A model generated the notes under the pieces. It was not told the DNA's origin. It did not search any database and saw nothing but the letters and a program-made list of their open reading frames with translations. From contig NZ_JAASAD010000001.1 in assembly GCF_012726175.1 (NCBI RefSeq), positions 186,001 through 250,000 of the forward strand: 64,000 bases of DNA. Direction: 5' to 3'. The DNA comes from Micromonospora sp. HNM0581. GTDB lineage: Bacteria; Actinomycetota; Actinomycetes; Mycobacteriales; Micromonosporaceae. Position numbers and translations under genes: made by a program. Positions 55,519 to 64,000 of the stretch are shown here, piece after piece (position 1 is the stretch's first letter; every line of letters begins with the position of its first letter).

Positions 55519-56781
55519 GTGGAGCTGGAGCAGTTCGGCGAGTTGCGTACGCCTGAGGGGTTGGCGGCGCTCGACTCGGCCGCCCGGATGGCCGGTCACG
55601 ATCCGCTGGCCGCAGCGGCGGCGCTCCGCTCGGACGGGGTGCCCGGCGGGCTCGCGGCGGCGGCGCTGACCCAGGCGGACCTACGTCGCCGGGCAGCCGG
55701 CAAGTTCGGGCTGCTGGCGGCCCGCATGTTCTTCACCAGGCCGGGGCTGGAGCAGGCTACCCGGCAGATCGTCGCGGACCGGCGGGCGCGGCGGCTGCGC
55801 GCCGCCGGAGTGAACACCCTGGCCGACCTGGGCTGCGGTCTGGGCGCCGACGCGCTCGCCGCCGCCCGCACCGGCATCCAGGTGTACGCGGTGGAGGCGG
55901 ACCCGCTCACCGCCGCGCTCGTCGAGGCGAACGTCCAGGCTGCCGGGCTGGCCGATCTCGTCACCGTCGAGTGTGGTGACGCGACAACGTTCGACGTGAC
56001 GCGGGTCGACGCGGTCTTCTGCGACCCGGCCCGGCGTCGGGCCGGCACCGGCCGCCGGATCTTCGACCCGAACGCGTACTCGCCGCCGTGGGACTTCGTC
56101 ACCGGCCTGGCCGAACGGGTGCCGCGCACGGTGGTCAAGGTCGCGCCGGGCATCGACCACGCGCTGCTTCCGACCGGTGTCGAGGCCGAGTGGGTGAGCA
56201 TCGACGGCGATCTGGTCGAAGCGGCCCTCTGGTGCGGCGAGCTGGCACAACTGCCCCGCCGCGCAACCCTGTGCACCGAAAGGCGCCCGGTCGACGCCTC
56301 CGCCAGAGCAGGAGCCTCTGTCGATCGACCGGGCGACGGGGCGCACCGCGACGACGGGCCGACGGCGTACCAGCTGACCGGGGCAGGGACACGCGAGGCA
56401 CCGGTAGGGCCGGTACGCCGCTTCGTCTACGACCCGGATCCGGCGGTGGTCCGCGCCCACCTGATCGCCGAGTTGTCCGCCGAACTGGACGCCACCCTCG
56501 CCGACCCGACGATCGCCTACCTCTACGCCGACGCGGCACGGCCCACGCCGTACGCCCGCTGTCTGGAGGTGACGGACGTGCTGCCGTTCTCCCTCAAACG
56601 GCTCCGTGCGTTGCTGCGGGACCGGCGGGTCGGCCGGGTCGAGATCCTCAAGCGCGGTTCCGCAGTTGAGCCCGAGCGCCTCCGCCGCGACCTGCGGTTG
56701 GCCGGCGACCAGTCGACGAGCCTGGTGCTCACCCGGGTCGCTGCCGCCCCGACGGTACTGGTCTGTCGGCCGGTGTCCTGA
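55519..56781 (+). CDS. SAM-dependent methyltransferase with THUMP-like C-terminal domain
   Basis: 420 aa. A helical N-terminus is followed by a Rossmann methyltransferase core (about 95-230): DLGCGLGADALAAARTGIQVYAVEADP for SAM binding and DAVFCDPARR (DPxR-like catalytic loop). The C-terminal third (about 280-420: RRFVYDPDPAVVRAHLIAELSAEL, YARCLEVTDVLPFSLKRLRALLRDRRVGRVEILKRG) matches the THUMP-like domain seen in actinobacterial methyltransferases. Probable RNA methyltransferase; the target is unknown. Start GTG 55519. Divergent from groES, beginning 100 bp from CIRCE operator 2. Confidence 0.82.
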   Translation: MELEQFGELRTPEGLAALDSAARMAGHDPLAAAAALRSDGVPGGLAAAALTQADLRRRAAGKFGLLAARMFFTRPGLEQATRQIVADRRARRLRAAGVNTLADLGCGLGADALAAARTGIQVYAVEADPLTAALVEANVQAAGLADLVTVECGDATTFDVTRVDAVFCDPARRRAGTGRRIFDPNAYSPPWDFVTGLAERVPRTVVKVAPGIDHALLPTGVEAEWVSIDGDLVEAALWCGELAQLPRRATLCTERRPVDASARAGASVDRPGDGAHRDDGPTAYQLTGAGTREAPVGPVRRFVYDPDPAVVRAHLIAELSAELDATLADPTIAYLYADAARPTPYARCLEVTDVLPFSLKRLRALLRDRRVGRVEILKRGSAVEPERLRRDLRLAGDQSTSLVLTRVAAAPTVLVCRPVS

Positions 56782-56849
56782 AGTGCACCCGCGACTCGCC
56801 GGGTGAGAGGGCACTGGATCAGGAATCCGGCCGGGGCTACCTTGGCGGC

Positions 56850-57329
56850 ATGGCGGGACGTGGTACCCCGGCGATCGCGCTTCTGGTGAAGCGGAGGGTG
56901 GACCACCGCACCCACCCGTACGACGTCTCGCCGGACGAGCCCGACTACGGCGCCCGGGTCGCCGCCGCTCTCGCGGTGGCTCCCGGTCGGGTCTTCAAGA
57001 CCCTGGTCACCGAGGTCGACGGGGCGTTGACAGTTGCGGTGGTGCCGGTGACCGGCGAACTCGATCTCAAAGCGCTCGCGGCGGTGGTGGGTGGCAAGCG
57101 GGCGGCACTGGCCGAGCGGGCCGTAGCCGAACGGGCCACCGGGTACGTACGCGGCGGAATCAGCCCACTGGGCCAGCGGCGACGCCTGCCCACGGTGGTC
57201 GATGTCTCCGTCTCGGGGCATCCGACGGTGTACGTCTCGGCCGGACGTCGGGGGCTGCAACTGGAGTTGGCGCCGGCGGACCTGATCGCCCTCACCGACG
57301 CGGCCCTCGCTGTCCTGACGGCTGGTTGA
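56850..57329 (+). CDS. ybaK: Cys-tRNA(Pro) deacylase (YbaK/EbsC)
   Basis: 159 aa. YbaK domain over nearly the whole protein: TPAIALLVKRRVDHRTHPYDV, GRVFKTLVTEVDGALTVAVVPV, DLKALAAVVGGKRAALAE, ATGYVRGGISPLGQRRRLPTVVD, and VYVSAGRRGLQLEL. It hydrolyses Cys mischarged onto tRNA-Pro. The conserved Lys in the FKTLV segment is kept. ATG 56850, 68 bp after the methyltransferase gene in the same direction. Confidence 0.92.
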   Translation: MAGRGTPAIALLVKRRVDHRTHPYDVSPDEPDYGARVAAALAVAPGRVFKTLVTEVDGALTVAVVPVTGELDLKALAAVVGGKRAALAERAVAERATGYVRGGISPLGQRRRLPTVVDVSVSGHPTVYVSAGRRGLQLELAPADLIALTDAALAVLTAG

Positions 57330-57430
57330 CCTGCTTTCCGGCGCCTGATTCGTCGGCGGCGTCGGTCGTCGGCGGGGACACAGGCACCGAAACGGGATGG
57401 TGGCGGTGAGATGTCGCTGGCGTTGCTGAA

Positions 57431-57449
57431 TTGTTACCGCCGACAACAA
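57431..57449 (+). promoter_or_regulatory. Candidate ROK-repressor operator upstream of the sugar ABC operon
   Basis: Inverted repeat TTGTT (57431-57435) - N9 - AACAA (57445-57449), 105 bp before the binding-protein gene. It resembles the T-rich/A-rich arms seen at ROK-family operators. A further AT-rich AACAAAACAAC lies at about 57508-57518. In this high-GC context these stand out, but function is inferred. Confidence 0.4.
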
Positions 57450-57554
57450 ACTCGTGACCGGCGCACCCTTGTGCGGGCGGAGTGACGCGAAATACGTTGC
57501 CGGGCACAACAAAACAACACCGACACCCTTCCCCACCTCGAAAGGACCCTGCTC

Positions 57555-58649
57555 ATGCGCAAGGGCTTCCTCGCCGTCGGCACCGTGGGCATGCTGGCCC
57601 TCGGCAGCCTCACGGCCTGTGGCGACAACTCTGACGGCGACCAGGCCGGCTCCGAGAAAACCCCGAAGATCGGCGTGATCCTGCCGGACAGCAAGTCCTC
57701 CGCCCGCTGGGAGGGCGCCGACCGCAAGTTCCTGGAAGAGGCGTTCAAGGCCGCCAACGTCGACTACGACATCCAGAACGCCCAGGGCGACAAGACCCAG
57801 TTCCAGACCATCGCCGACCAGATGATCACGAGCGGGGTCACCGCGCTGATGATCGTGAACCTGGACTCCGGCACCGGCAAGGCCGTCCTCGACAAGGCCA
57901 AGTCGCAGGGTGTCGTCACCATCGACTACGACCGCCTCACCCTCGGCGGCTCGGCAGAGTACTACGTCAGCTTCGACAACGAGGCTGTCGGAAAGCTCCA
58001 GGGTGAGGGCCTGGTCAAGTGCCTCACCGACGCCAACGTGCAGAAGCCGGCGATCTCCTACCTGAACGGTTCGCCGACCGACAACAACGCCACCCTGTTC
58101 AAGAACGGCTACGCCTCCATCCTCAAGCCCAAGTTCGACGCCGGCGAGTACACCCAGGTCGCTGACGACTCGGTGCCGGACTGGGACAACGCACAGGCCG
58201 CGACAATCTTCGAGCAGCAGCTCACCAAGGCCGGCGGCAAGATCGACGGTGTGCTGGCCGCGAACGACGGCCTCGGCAACGCCGCGATCTCCGTGCTCAA
58301 GAAGAACAACCTCAACGGCAAGGTCCCAGTGACCGGCCAGGACGCCACCCCGCAGGGCCTGCAGAACATCCTCGCCGGCGACCAGTGCATGACCGTCTAC
58401 AAGGCGATCAAGCAGGAGGCGGACGCCGCAGCGGAGCTGGCCATCTCGCTGGCCAAGGGCGAGCGCAAGGAGACCGGCCAGACCGTCAAGGACCCGGAGA
58501 GCGGCCGAGACGTGCCGTCGGTCCTGCTCACCCCGACGGCGATCTACAAGGAGAACGTCAAGGACGTCATCGCCGACGGTTTCGTGACCAAGGACGAGGT
58601 CTGCACCGGCAACTTCGCTGCGCTCTGCACCGAAGCGGGCATCAGCTGA
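57555..58649 (+). CDS. Sugar ABC transporter substrate-binding lipoprotein (xylose/XylF-like)
   Basis: 364 aa. Signal peptide with lipobox LTAC (Cys22). Periplasmic-binding-protein type-I fold: KIGVILPDSKSSARWEGADRKFLEEAF, QGDKTQFQTIADQMI, DYDRLTLGGSAEYYVSFDNEAVG, and GVLAANDGLGNAAISVLKKN; DYDRL and GQDAT resemble xylose-binding XylF. Monosaccharide likely; pentose preferred by similarity, not proven. ATG 57555 with GAAAGGA upstream. First gene of a binding protein-ATPase-permease-regulator cluster. Confidence 0.88.
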   Translation: MRKGFLAVGTVGMLALGSLTACGDNSDGDQAGSEKTPKIGVILPDSKSSARWEGADRKFLEEAFKAANVDYDIQNAQGDKTQFQTIADQMITSGVTALMIVNLDSGTGKAVLDKAKSQGVVTIDYDRLTLGGSAEYYVSFDNEAVGKLQGEGLVKCLTDANVQKPAISYLNGSPTDNNATLFKNGYASILKPKFDAGEYTQVADDSVPDWDNAQAATIFEQQLTKAGGKIDGVLAANDGLGNAAISVLKKNNLNGKVPVTGQDATPQGLQNILAGDQCMTVYKAIKQEADAAAELAISLAKGERKETGQTVKDPESGRDVPSVLLTPTAIYKENVKDVIADGFVTKDEVCTGNFAALCTEAGIS

Positions 58650-58665
58650 CCTACCGGCCTAGGCG

Positions 58666-58700
58666 GCGCCGCCCGGCACGGTGAACCCGCCGGGCGGCGC
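58666..58700 (+). terminator. Intercistronic stem-loop after the binding-protein gene
   Basis: Perfect 12-bp stem GCGCCGCCCGGC (58666-58677) / GCCGGGCGGCGC (58689-58700), 11-nt loop, between the stop at 58649 and the ATPase start at 58750. Likely attenuates downstream expression, as at dppA-dppB. Confidence 0.75.
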
Positions 58701-58749
58701 GCCGCCCCTGGACAGGCTCCGATCTCCCTCCGTCAATAAGGAGAACCCC

Positions 58750-59565
58750 GTGTCCGCGACCCCTCTGCTGGAGCTACGCGGGATCGACAAGAGTTTCGGT
58801 CCCGTCCAGGTTCTACGCGACGTCGCCTTCGCCGCCTACCCCGGTGAGGTGACCGCGCTCGTCGGCGACAACGGCGCCGGCAAGTCGACGCTCGTCAAAT
58901 GCATAAGCGGCATCTACCCCACCGACGCCGGTCAGTTCGTCTTCGACGGCCGCCCGGTGAGCATCCACAGCCCACGCGACGCCGCCTCGCTCGGCATCGA
59001 GGTCGTCTACCAGGACCTCGCGCTCTGCGACAACCTCGACATCGTGCAGAACATGTTCCTCGGCCGCGAGAAACGTAGCGGCATCGTGCTCGACGAACCG
59101 ACGATGGAACAGATGGCGTCCGAGACCCTGGCCGGGCTCTCCGTACGCACCGTCAAGTCACTACGCCAGCACGTTTCCAGCCTCTCCGGCGGCCAACGCC
59201 AAACCGTGGCCATCGCCAAGGCGGTGCTGTGGAACAGCAAGCTGGTCATCCTGGACGAGCCGACCGCCGCGCTCGGCGTCGCGCAGACCGCCCAGGTGCT
59301 CGAACTGGTCCGACGGCTCGCCGACAACGGTCTGGCCGTCGTGCTCATCTCACACAACATGAACGACGTCTTCGCCGTCTCCGACCGGATCGCCGCGCTC
59401 TACCTCGGCCAGATGGTCGCCCAGGTGAAGACCACCGACATCACTCACGCGCAGGTGGTCGAACTGATCACCGCCGGTCGCTCCGGTGGGCTCGGGCTCG
59501 CCGAGTCGGCCACCAACGGTAACGGCCCGGCGCCGGCCGGCAGCACCACGGGAGGCGTCTCATGA
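58750..59565 (+). CDS. Sugar ABC transporter ATP-binding protein
   Basis: 271 aa, a single ATPase domain: Walker A GDNGAGKST, Q-loop VYQDLAL, signature LSGGQRQTVAIAKA, Walker B LVILDEP and SHNMNDVF. Monosaccharide importers usually have a double-ATPase of about 500 aa (XylG, RbsA); this one is half-size, so it presumably works as a dimer, as in other actinobacterial relatives. GTG 58750 has AAGGAG upstream. Stop overlaps the permease start (ATGA). Confidence 0.9.
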   Translation: MSATPLLELRGIDKSFGPVQVLRDVAFAAYPGEVTALVGDNGAGKSTLVKCISGIYPTDAGQFVFDGRPVSIHSPRDAASLGIEVVYQDLALCDNLDIVQNMFLGREKRSGIVLDEPTMEQMASETLAGLSVRTVKSLRQHVSSLSGGQRQTVAIAKAVLWNSKLVILDEPTAALGVAQTAQVLELVRRLADNGLAVVLISHNMNDVFAVSDRIAALYLGQMVAQVKTTDITHAQVVELITAGRSGGLGLAESATNGNGPAPAGSTTGGVS

Positions 59566-60821
59566 GCACCACCGCCGTCAAGCACAACGGACCGACCCCC
59601 GTCGCACCGGCAGCCACCGTCGGCAGTCACATCCGCGACTACTGGCGTCGGGTACGCGGTGGCGACATCGGTGCGCTGCCCGCCGTCCTCGGCCTGCTCG
59701 TGCTCTGCACGGTCTTCTCGATCATGCGACCGTCGTTCCTCACCACGGTCAACCTCGCCAACCTGTTCACTCAGGGCGCGGCGGTCACCCTCATCGCGAT
59801 GGGTCTGGTCTTCGTCCTGCTGCTCGGGGAGATCGACCTGTCGGCTGGTTTCGCCAGCGGCGTCTGCGCGGCGGTCCTGGCCAACGTGGTCACCGTGCTG
59901 GGTTATCCCTGGTACGTCGCGGTTCTGGCCGCCGTACTCACCGGCATGGCCATCGGCACCACGCTCGGTCTCCTGGTCGCCAAGATCGGCATTCCGTCCT
60001 TCGTGGTCACCCTGGCCGGCTTCCTCGCCTTCCAGGGCGTGGTGCTGTTGCTGATGGAGGAAGGCCGCAACATCTCGATCCGCGACTCGGTGCTGGTGGC
60101 GATCGCCAACCGCAACCTGCCCCCGGTCCTCGGGTGGACGCTCGCCGCCATCGCCTTCGTCGGCTATGCCATGATCCAGTTGCGACGCTACCGGAGCCGC
60201 GCCGCGCGCGGCCTGGTGAACGATCCGATCACCGTGGTGCTGGCCCGGATCGTCGGCCTGGCGGTCATCCTCGGTCCGGCGGTCTACCTGCTCAACCAGG
60301 AGCGCAGCTTCAACCCTCTGTTCAACTCGCTCAAGGGCGTACCGATCGTGGTACCGATCATCGCCATCCTGCTCATCGTCTGGACGTTCGTGCTCCAGCG
60401 GACCAGCTACGGCCGGCACATCTACGCGGTCGGCGGTAACAAGGAGGCCGCCCGTCGGGCCGGCATCAACGTGGACCGGATCCGGATCTCGGTCTTCGTC
60501 ATCTGCTCCACCATGGCTGCGATCGGCGGCATCGTCGCCGCCAGCCGGGCCAACTCGGTCGACCCGAACACCGGCGGCAGCAACGTACTGCTCTACGCCG
60601 TGGGCGCGGCCGTGATCGGTGGCACCAGCCTCTTCGGCGGTAAGGGGCGGGTACTCGACGCGGTTCTCGGTGGCGCGGTGGTCGCGGTGATCGACAACGG
60701 GATGGGTCTGATGGGCTACAGCTCGGGCGTCAAGTACGTGGTCACCGGCGTGGTGCTGCTTCTCGCCGCCAGCGTCGACGCCCTGTCACGCCGACGAGCC
60801 GCCGCCAGCGGCGGTCGCTGA
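59562..60821 (+). CDS. Sugar ABC transporter permease (XylH-like)
   Basis: 419 aa with about ten transmembrane helices, BPD_transp_2 type: IAMGLVFVLLLGEIDLSAGF, IPSFVVTLAGFLAFQGVVLLL, TSYGRHIYAVGGNKEAARRAGINV, GAAVIGGTSLFGGKGRVLDA. The length, including an extra middle segment, matches XylH better than RbsC. ATG 59562 overlaps the ATPase stop. Forms the channel for the binding protein at 57555-58649. Confidence 0.92.
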   Translation: MSTTAVKHNGPTPVAPAATVGSHIRDYWRRVRGGDIGALPAVLGLLVLCTVFSIMRPSFLTTVNLANLFTQGAAVTLIAMGLVFVLLLGEIDLSAGFASGVCAAVLANVVTVLGYPWYVAVLAAVLTGMAIGTTLGLLVAKIGIPSFVVTLAGFLAFQGVVLLLMEEGRNISIRDSVLVAIANRNLPPVLGWTLAAIAFVGYAMIQLRRYRSRAARGLVNDPITVVLARIVGLAVILGPAVYLLNQERSFNPLFNSLKGVPIVVPIIAILLIVWTFVLQRTSYGRHIYAVGGNKEAARRAGINVDRIRISVFVICSTMAAIGGIVAASRANSVDPNTGGSNVLLYAVGAAVIGGTSLFGGKGRVLDAVLGGAVVAVIDNGMGLMGYSSGVKYVVTGVVLLLAASVDALSRRRAAASGGR

Positions 60822-60849
60822 TCCGCTGCACCGAGGGTAGTCACAACCG

Positions 60850-62031
60850 ATGCGCGTGGGACCGAGTCAGGACGAGATTCGTCGACAGAATCTCGGTGCC
60901 CTGCTGCGCTACGTGCACGTGCACGGTGCGACCACGCGCGCGGAACTGACCACCGCGCTGGGGTTGAACCGGAGCACCATCGGCGCGCTCACCGCCGACC
61001 TCGCCGCGGCCGGCCTGGTGACTGAGGGGGCGCCGAAGGAAACCGGCCGGGCCGGACGACCGTCGCTGGTCGTCCGGCCCGAGTCGGACCGGGTCTTCGC
61101 ATACGCGTCCAGCATCGAGGTGGATCGGCTACGCGCCGCACGGGTCGGGCTCGGCGGCGCCGTCCTCGACCGCCGGGAGCTGGACCGACCACCTGGCCTG
61201 ACCGCAGCCGAGGCCGCTCCGCTGCTGGCCGGCGCGGTGAAGGAGATGCGGCAGGCGCTGGCCGAGAGCGCCCTGTGCGTCGGTGCCGGGGTAGCGGTCT
61301 GCGGCATGGTCCGCCGAGACGACGGCCTGGTCCGGCTCGGGCCGACCACCGGCTGGGTGGACGAACCCATCGGCGCTGCGCTCGGCACGGAACTCGGCGT
61401 GGACGTTCCGGTAACGGTAGGCAACGTGGCCGACGTGGCAGCGTTCGCCGAACATGCCCGTGGTGCGGCGGCCGGCTGCGACAACGTCATCTACCTCTAC
61501 GGCGACGTCGGCGTGGGCGCCGGAATCATCGCCGGTGGGCGGCGGCTGACCGGGCACGGCGGCTACAGCGGCGAGGTGGGACACATGGTGGTGGTCCGCG
61601 ACGGAGCCCGCTGCGCGTGCGGCAACCGGGGATGCTGGGAGACCGAGATCGGCGAGCACGGGCTGCTCCGGGCCGCCGGGCGCTCTGACGCACGAGGCCG
61701 GGAGGCGATGCTCGCGGTCTTCGACGCTGCCGACCGTGGCGACGCCCAGGCCCAGATCGCGGTACGCCAGGCCGGTGACTGGCTCGGCTTCGGCGTCGCC
61801 AACCTGATCAACATCTTCAACCCGGAGATGGTCATCTTCGGGGGCACCATGCGTGACCTCTATCTGGCCGCCGCAGCGCAGGTGCGTAGCCGACTCAACT
61901 CCAACGGGCTGCCGGCCTGCCTGGAACACGTGCGGCTGCGGACGCCGAAGCTCGGTGAGGACGCTCCTCTGGTCGGCGCGGCCGAACTCGCCTTCGATCG
62001 GCTGCTGGCCGATCCGCTCGACGTCAACTGA
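60850..62031 (+). CDS. ROK family transcriptional regulator
   Basis: 393 aa. Winged HTH (about 8-65: IRRQNLGALLRYVHVHGATTRAELTTALGLNRSTIGALTADLAAAGLV) and a ROK sugar-kinase-like domain (80-385) with zinc-binding CACGNRGCWE and a GEVGHM motif. The phosphate/ATP loop is weak, consistent with a regulator (XylR/NagC type) and not a kinase. 28 bp after the permease, probably co-transcribed; expected to repress the transport operon until its sugar is present. Confidence 0.92.
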   Translation: MRVGPSQDEIRRQNLGALLRYVHVHGATTRAELTTALGLNRSTIGALTADLAAAGLVTEGAPKETGRAGRPSLVVRPESDRVFAYASSIEVDRLRAARVGLGGAVLDRRELDRPPGLTAAEAAPLLAGAVKEMRQALAESALCVGAGVAVCGMVRRDDGLVRLGPTTGWVDEPIGAALGTELGVDVPVTVGNVADVAAFAEHARGAAAGCDNVIYLYGDVGVGAGIIAGGRRLTGHGGYSGEVGHMVVVRDGARCACGNRGCWETEIGEHGLLRAAGRSDARGREAMLAVFDAADRGDAQAQIAVRQAGDWLGFGVANLINIFNPEMVIFGGTMRDLYLAAAAQVRSRLNSNGLPACLEHVRLRTPKLGEDAPLVGAAELAFDRLLADPLDVN

Positions 62032-62172
62032 CCTCCAGTTCCAGATTTCGCGAGCAGGTTTCGCCAACCGGTGAACTGTTCAGCCGCACCATCCGTACCT
62101 GGATGCGGACGGCCAACGGGGAGGGACGTCCTTCGCTAACGATCGGTTCTCGTCCGAGGAGGCGCCGCAGAC

Positions 62173-62910
62173 ATGGCACCGCTGGATTCCGCTCGTCGCC
62201 GGCAGGGCAACCGGTCCCGTCGCTTGGCGGTGCTGCTCACCACGCTCGTCGCAGCACTCGTCACCATGCCTGGTGTGGCAGTTGCCGCGCCTGCCGCGCA
62301 GCAACTCGCCGCCGCCGACCAGGCCCTGCTGGACGGGGTACGGCTAGCCGGTCTCTGGGAGATGCCGGCTGGGCAGATGGCCGCCGAGAAGGGCCAATCA
62401 CAGGTCGTTCGTGAGGTCGGGGCCGAGATCGCCCGACAGCACGAGGAGCTCGACCGCATCACCGTCGATGCGGCCAACAAACTCGGGGCCGTTGTTCCCA
62501 ATTCACCTACCGCTGAGCAGCAGGGCTGGCTCACCGAAATGAAGGACTCCAACGGCGCCCGCTTCGACCAGATCTTCGTCACCCGACTGCGGGTGGCCCA
62601 CGGCAAGATCTTCCCGGTCATCGGCGCGGTCCGGGCCAGCACCCGCAACGAGGTCATCCGGGACCTGGCCAACTCGGCGAACAGCTTCGTCGGTGACCAC
62701 ATGCGGATGCTGGAGGCCACCGGCCTCGTCCGCTACGCCGAGTTGCCGCCCGCCGCGCTGCCCGCCCCCGGCAACGACGGCCTGCTCGCCGCCGCGTCAG
62801 CCAACACCGGCCCGCAGATCGGCGTCAGCAACACGCTCATCTGGGCGATCTTCATCGGCGCCCTCGGAACCGGCGGCTTCCTCACGTACCGCATGTTCCG
62901 CCGCAACTGA
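62173..62910 (+). CDS. DUF4142 secreted/membrane protein
   Basis: 245 aa. Arg-rich N-terminus and signal peptide (about 17-38, ending AVAA), a helical DUF4142 domain (about 45-185: DQALLDGVRLAGLWEMPAGQMAAEKGQ, IARQHEELDRITVDAANKLG) and a C-terminal transmembrane helix (about 218-238) followed by RMFRRN. This is an extracytoplasmic, membrane-attached ferritin-like four-helix protein. Role unknown; the downstream CopC-CopD gene (16 bp away) suggests metal handling. Confidence 0.82.
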   Translation: MAPLDSARRRQGNRSRRLAVLLTTLVAALVTMPGVAVAAPAAQQLAAADQALLDGVRLAGLWEMPAGQMAAEKGQSQVVREVGAEIARQHEELDRITVDAANKLGAVVPNSPTAEQQGWLTEMKDSNGARFDQIFVTRLRVAHGKIFPVIGAVRASTRNEVIRDLANSANSFVGDHMRMLEATGLVRYAELPPAALPAPGNDGLLAAASANTGPQIGVSNTLIWAIFIGALGTGGFLTYRMFRRN

Positions 62911-62926
62911 CCGCCACACCCGACCG

Positions 62927-64000
62927 ATGACCCTCCGTACCCGAGCCGCCGCCCTGCTCGGGCTGACCCTCACCGCATTGTGCGCCGCCCTGGGCCCCAC
63001 CGGCCCAGCGGCGGCGCACGCAGTTGTGGTCACCACCACCCCGCAACGCGACGAGGTACTCGGGTACGCGCCGCGCGAGGTGCTCGTCACCTTCAACGAG
63101 AACGTCGGAGTCGTTCCCGGCCGGGTGCAGGTCCTCGCGCCCGACGGCAAACGGATCAACGTCGGCGAGCCCGAGGTCCGCAACGGCACGATCCGGATCG
63201 CACTACGGCCCTCAGATCGTCCGCTCGGCACCTACCTGGTCAGTTACCGGGTCATCTCGGCCGACAGTCACCCGGTCGCGGGCAGCTTCACCTTCGCCGC
63301 CGGAGCACCGTCGGCGACCCCTCCCGAGCCAGCTCTGGCAGAGTCCGAATCGCCGGCCAGCGTGCTGGTGCCGACCGCCAAGTACTTCGGCTATCTGGGT
63401 CTGCTCCTGGCCGTCGGCCCGCCGCTGCTCGCAGGCACCATGTGGCCCCGCCGACGCTCCCGACGGGGAGCGACCATCGTGGCGCTGGCCGGGCTCGGAC
63501 TGGTCGCCGCCGGCACGCTCGGCACCTGGGTGGGACAGGCGGCCCAGGTGGTCGGCGCGCCGGTGGGGCAGCTCACCCCCGCCGACCTGCGGGCAGTGGC
63601 GGACACCGACATCGGCGTGGTGTTGGCGGCCCGGTTGGCGCTGGTCGGGCTGGCCGCAGCCCTGTTACCCGCGGTGATGCGGGGATCCGGTGACCGTTCG
63701 TCGGCCGGTCGTCTCGTCGGCCGGCGAGTGAGCACCGGCGCCCTGGTGGTGACCGCTCTGGCCGGCTTCGTCACCTGGCCTCTGGCCGGGCATCCGGTCG
63801 CCTCGCCACTGCCCCCGGTGAGCATCGCGTTGGGCACCCTGCACGTCGCCGCGATGGCTGCCTGGCTGGGCGGGCTACTCGCGCTCGCCGCATTCCTGGT
63901 CCGAGGCACCCATGAGCGGGTACTCGCCCGGATCCTGCCGGCCTGGTCCCGGCTGGCCACGCTCGCGGTGGCCTGGCTCGTCGCCGCCGGCTTCGGTCAG
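62927..64000 (+). CDS. CopC-CopD copper resistance protein (partial, cut at window end)
   Basis: The frame stays open to the window edge (358 codons visible). Signal peptide (about 1-30, ending PAAAHA). CopC beta-barrel domain (31-125) starts HAVVVTTTPQRDEVL, so the mature N-terminal His is a copper ligand, and includes SADSHPVAGSFTF. Then a CopD-type membrane domain with several helices (YFGYLGLLLAVGPPLLAGTMW, and AMAAWLGGLLALAAFLV). Fused CopC-CopD proteins (YcnJ-like) take copper into the cytosol. ATG 62927 follows the DUF4142 gene by 16 bp. Confidence 0.88.
   Translation, partial: MTLRTRAAALLGLTLTALCAALGPTGPAAAHAVVVTTTPQRDEVLGYAPREVLVTFNENVGVVPGRVQVLAPDGKRINVGEPEVRNGTIRIALRPSDRPLGTYLVSYRVISADSHPVAGSFTFAAGAPSATPPEPALAESESPASVLVPTAKYFGYLGLLLAVGPPLLAGTMWPRRRSRRGATIVALAGLGLVAAGTLGTWVGQAAQVVGAPVGQLTPADLRAVADTDIGVVLAARLALVGLAAALLPAVMRGSGDRSSAGRLVGRRVSTGALVVTALAGFVTWPLAGHPVASPLPPVSIALGTLHVAAMAAWLGGLLALAAFLVRGTHERVLARILPAWSRLATLAVAWLVAAGFGQ

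Noticed and set aside
63024..63677. 217-codon plus-strand frame near the window end
   Set aside because: Out of frame with the clear CopC-CopD gene starting at 62927, which continues beyond the window.

Overview
The window is about 70% G+C with dense, mostly GTG/ATG-initiated genes, frequent ATGA/GTGA stop-start overlaps, a WhiB-family regulator, a paired-CIRCE groES-groEL operon whose GroEL has a His-rich tail, GuaB3 beside GuaB, and DUF5319/DUF6350/LCP proteins. Together these point to a chromosomal segment of an actinomycete, most probably Micromonosporaceae (Micromonospora-like). The genus is inferred from overall gene content and not proven. The order guaB3-guaB-(BldM-like LuxR)-whiB-groES/EL resembles the arrangement I recall from Streptomyces. 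There are no rRNA or tRNA genes, no CRISPR array and no intact insertion sequence.

Layout. 0-3.5 kb: two ABC-2 type exporter pairs in one overlapping operon. 3.7-7.1 kb: a membrane-anchored DM13 protein, a fused ATP-sulfurylase-like/APS kinase, and galT. 7.4-15.7 kb: icd, a VOC protein with a divergent TetR regulator, mdh, folD, a decayed oligopeptide-ABC ATPase fragment, a purN-purH gene fused in one frame, and two small membrane proteins. 15.8-20.6 kb: a DUF6350 membrane protein, a small DUF4190-like protein, sucD-sucC and a stand-alone B12-binding protein, with a structured intergenic region at about 20.0-20.14 kb. 21.0-26.0 kb: two M23 peptidases, pcrA/uvrD, and a chorismate mutase preceded by a Tyr/Phe-rich leader peptide and terminator. 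26.1-32 kb: dppABCDF-type peptide ABC importer. 32.5-36.7 kb: LuxR-type response regulator and PspC-domain histidine kinase, divergent from a PspC-domain membrane protein. 36.9-41.6 kb: phosphatidylserine decarboxylase and synthase (convergent) and two double-Nudix proteins. 41.9-49.8 kb: guaA, an LCP ligase, an M1 peptidase, guaB3, guaB, DUF5319. 49.9-55.4 kb: BldM-like regulator, WhiB protein, molybdopterin oxidoreductase, groEL-groES. 55.5-64 kb: a THUMP-like methyltransferase, YbaK deacylase, a xylose-type sugar ABC importer with its ROK repressor, a DUF4142 protein and a CopC-CopD protein cut by the window edge.

How the genes fit together. Central metabolism (icd, sucCD, mdh), purine synthesis (purN/H, guaA, guaB, and folD supplying formyl-folate), phospholipid synthesis (pssA then psd) and cell-envelope functions (M23, LCP, PspC system) dominate. 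Most convergent gene pairs are separated by strong perfect or near-perfect hairpins. Both importer operons carry a large stem-loop just after the binding-protein gene. The most interesting regulatory signals are the Tyr/Phe leader-attenuator before chorismate mutase, the hairpin that buries the Shine-Dalgarno of the DM13 gene, and the switch-like inverted repeats upstream of sucC.
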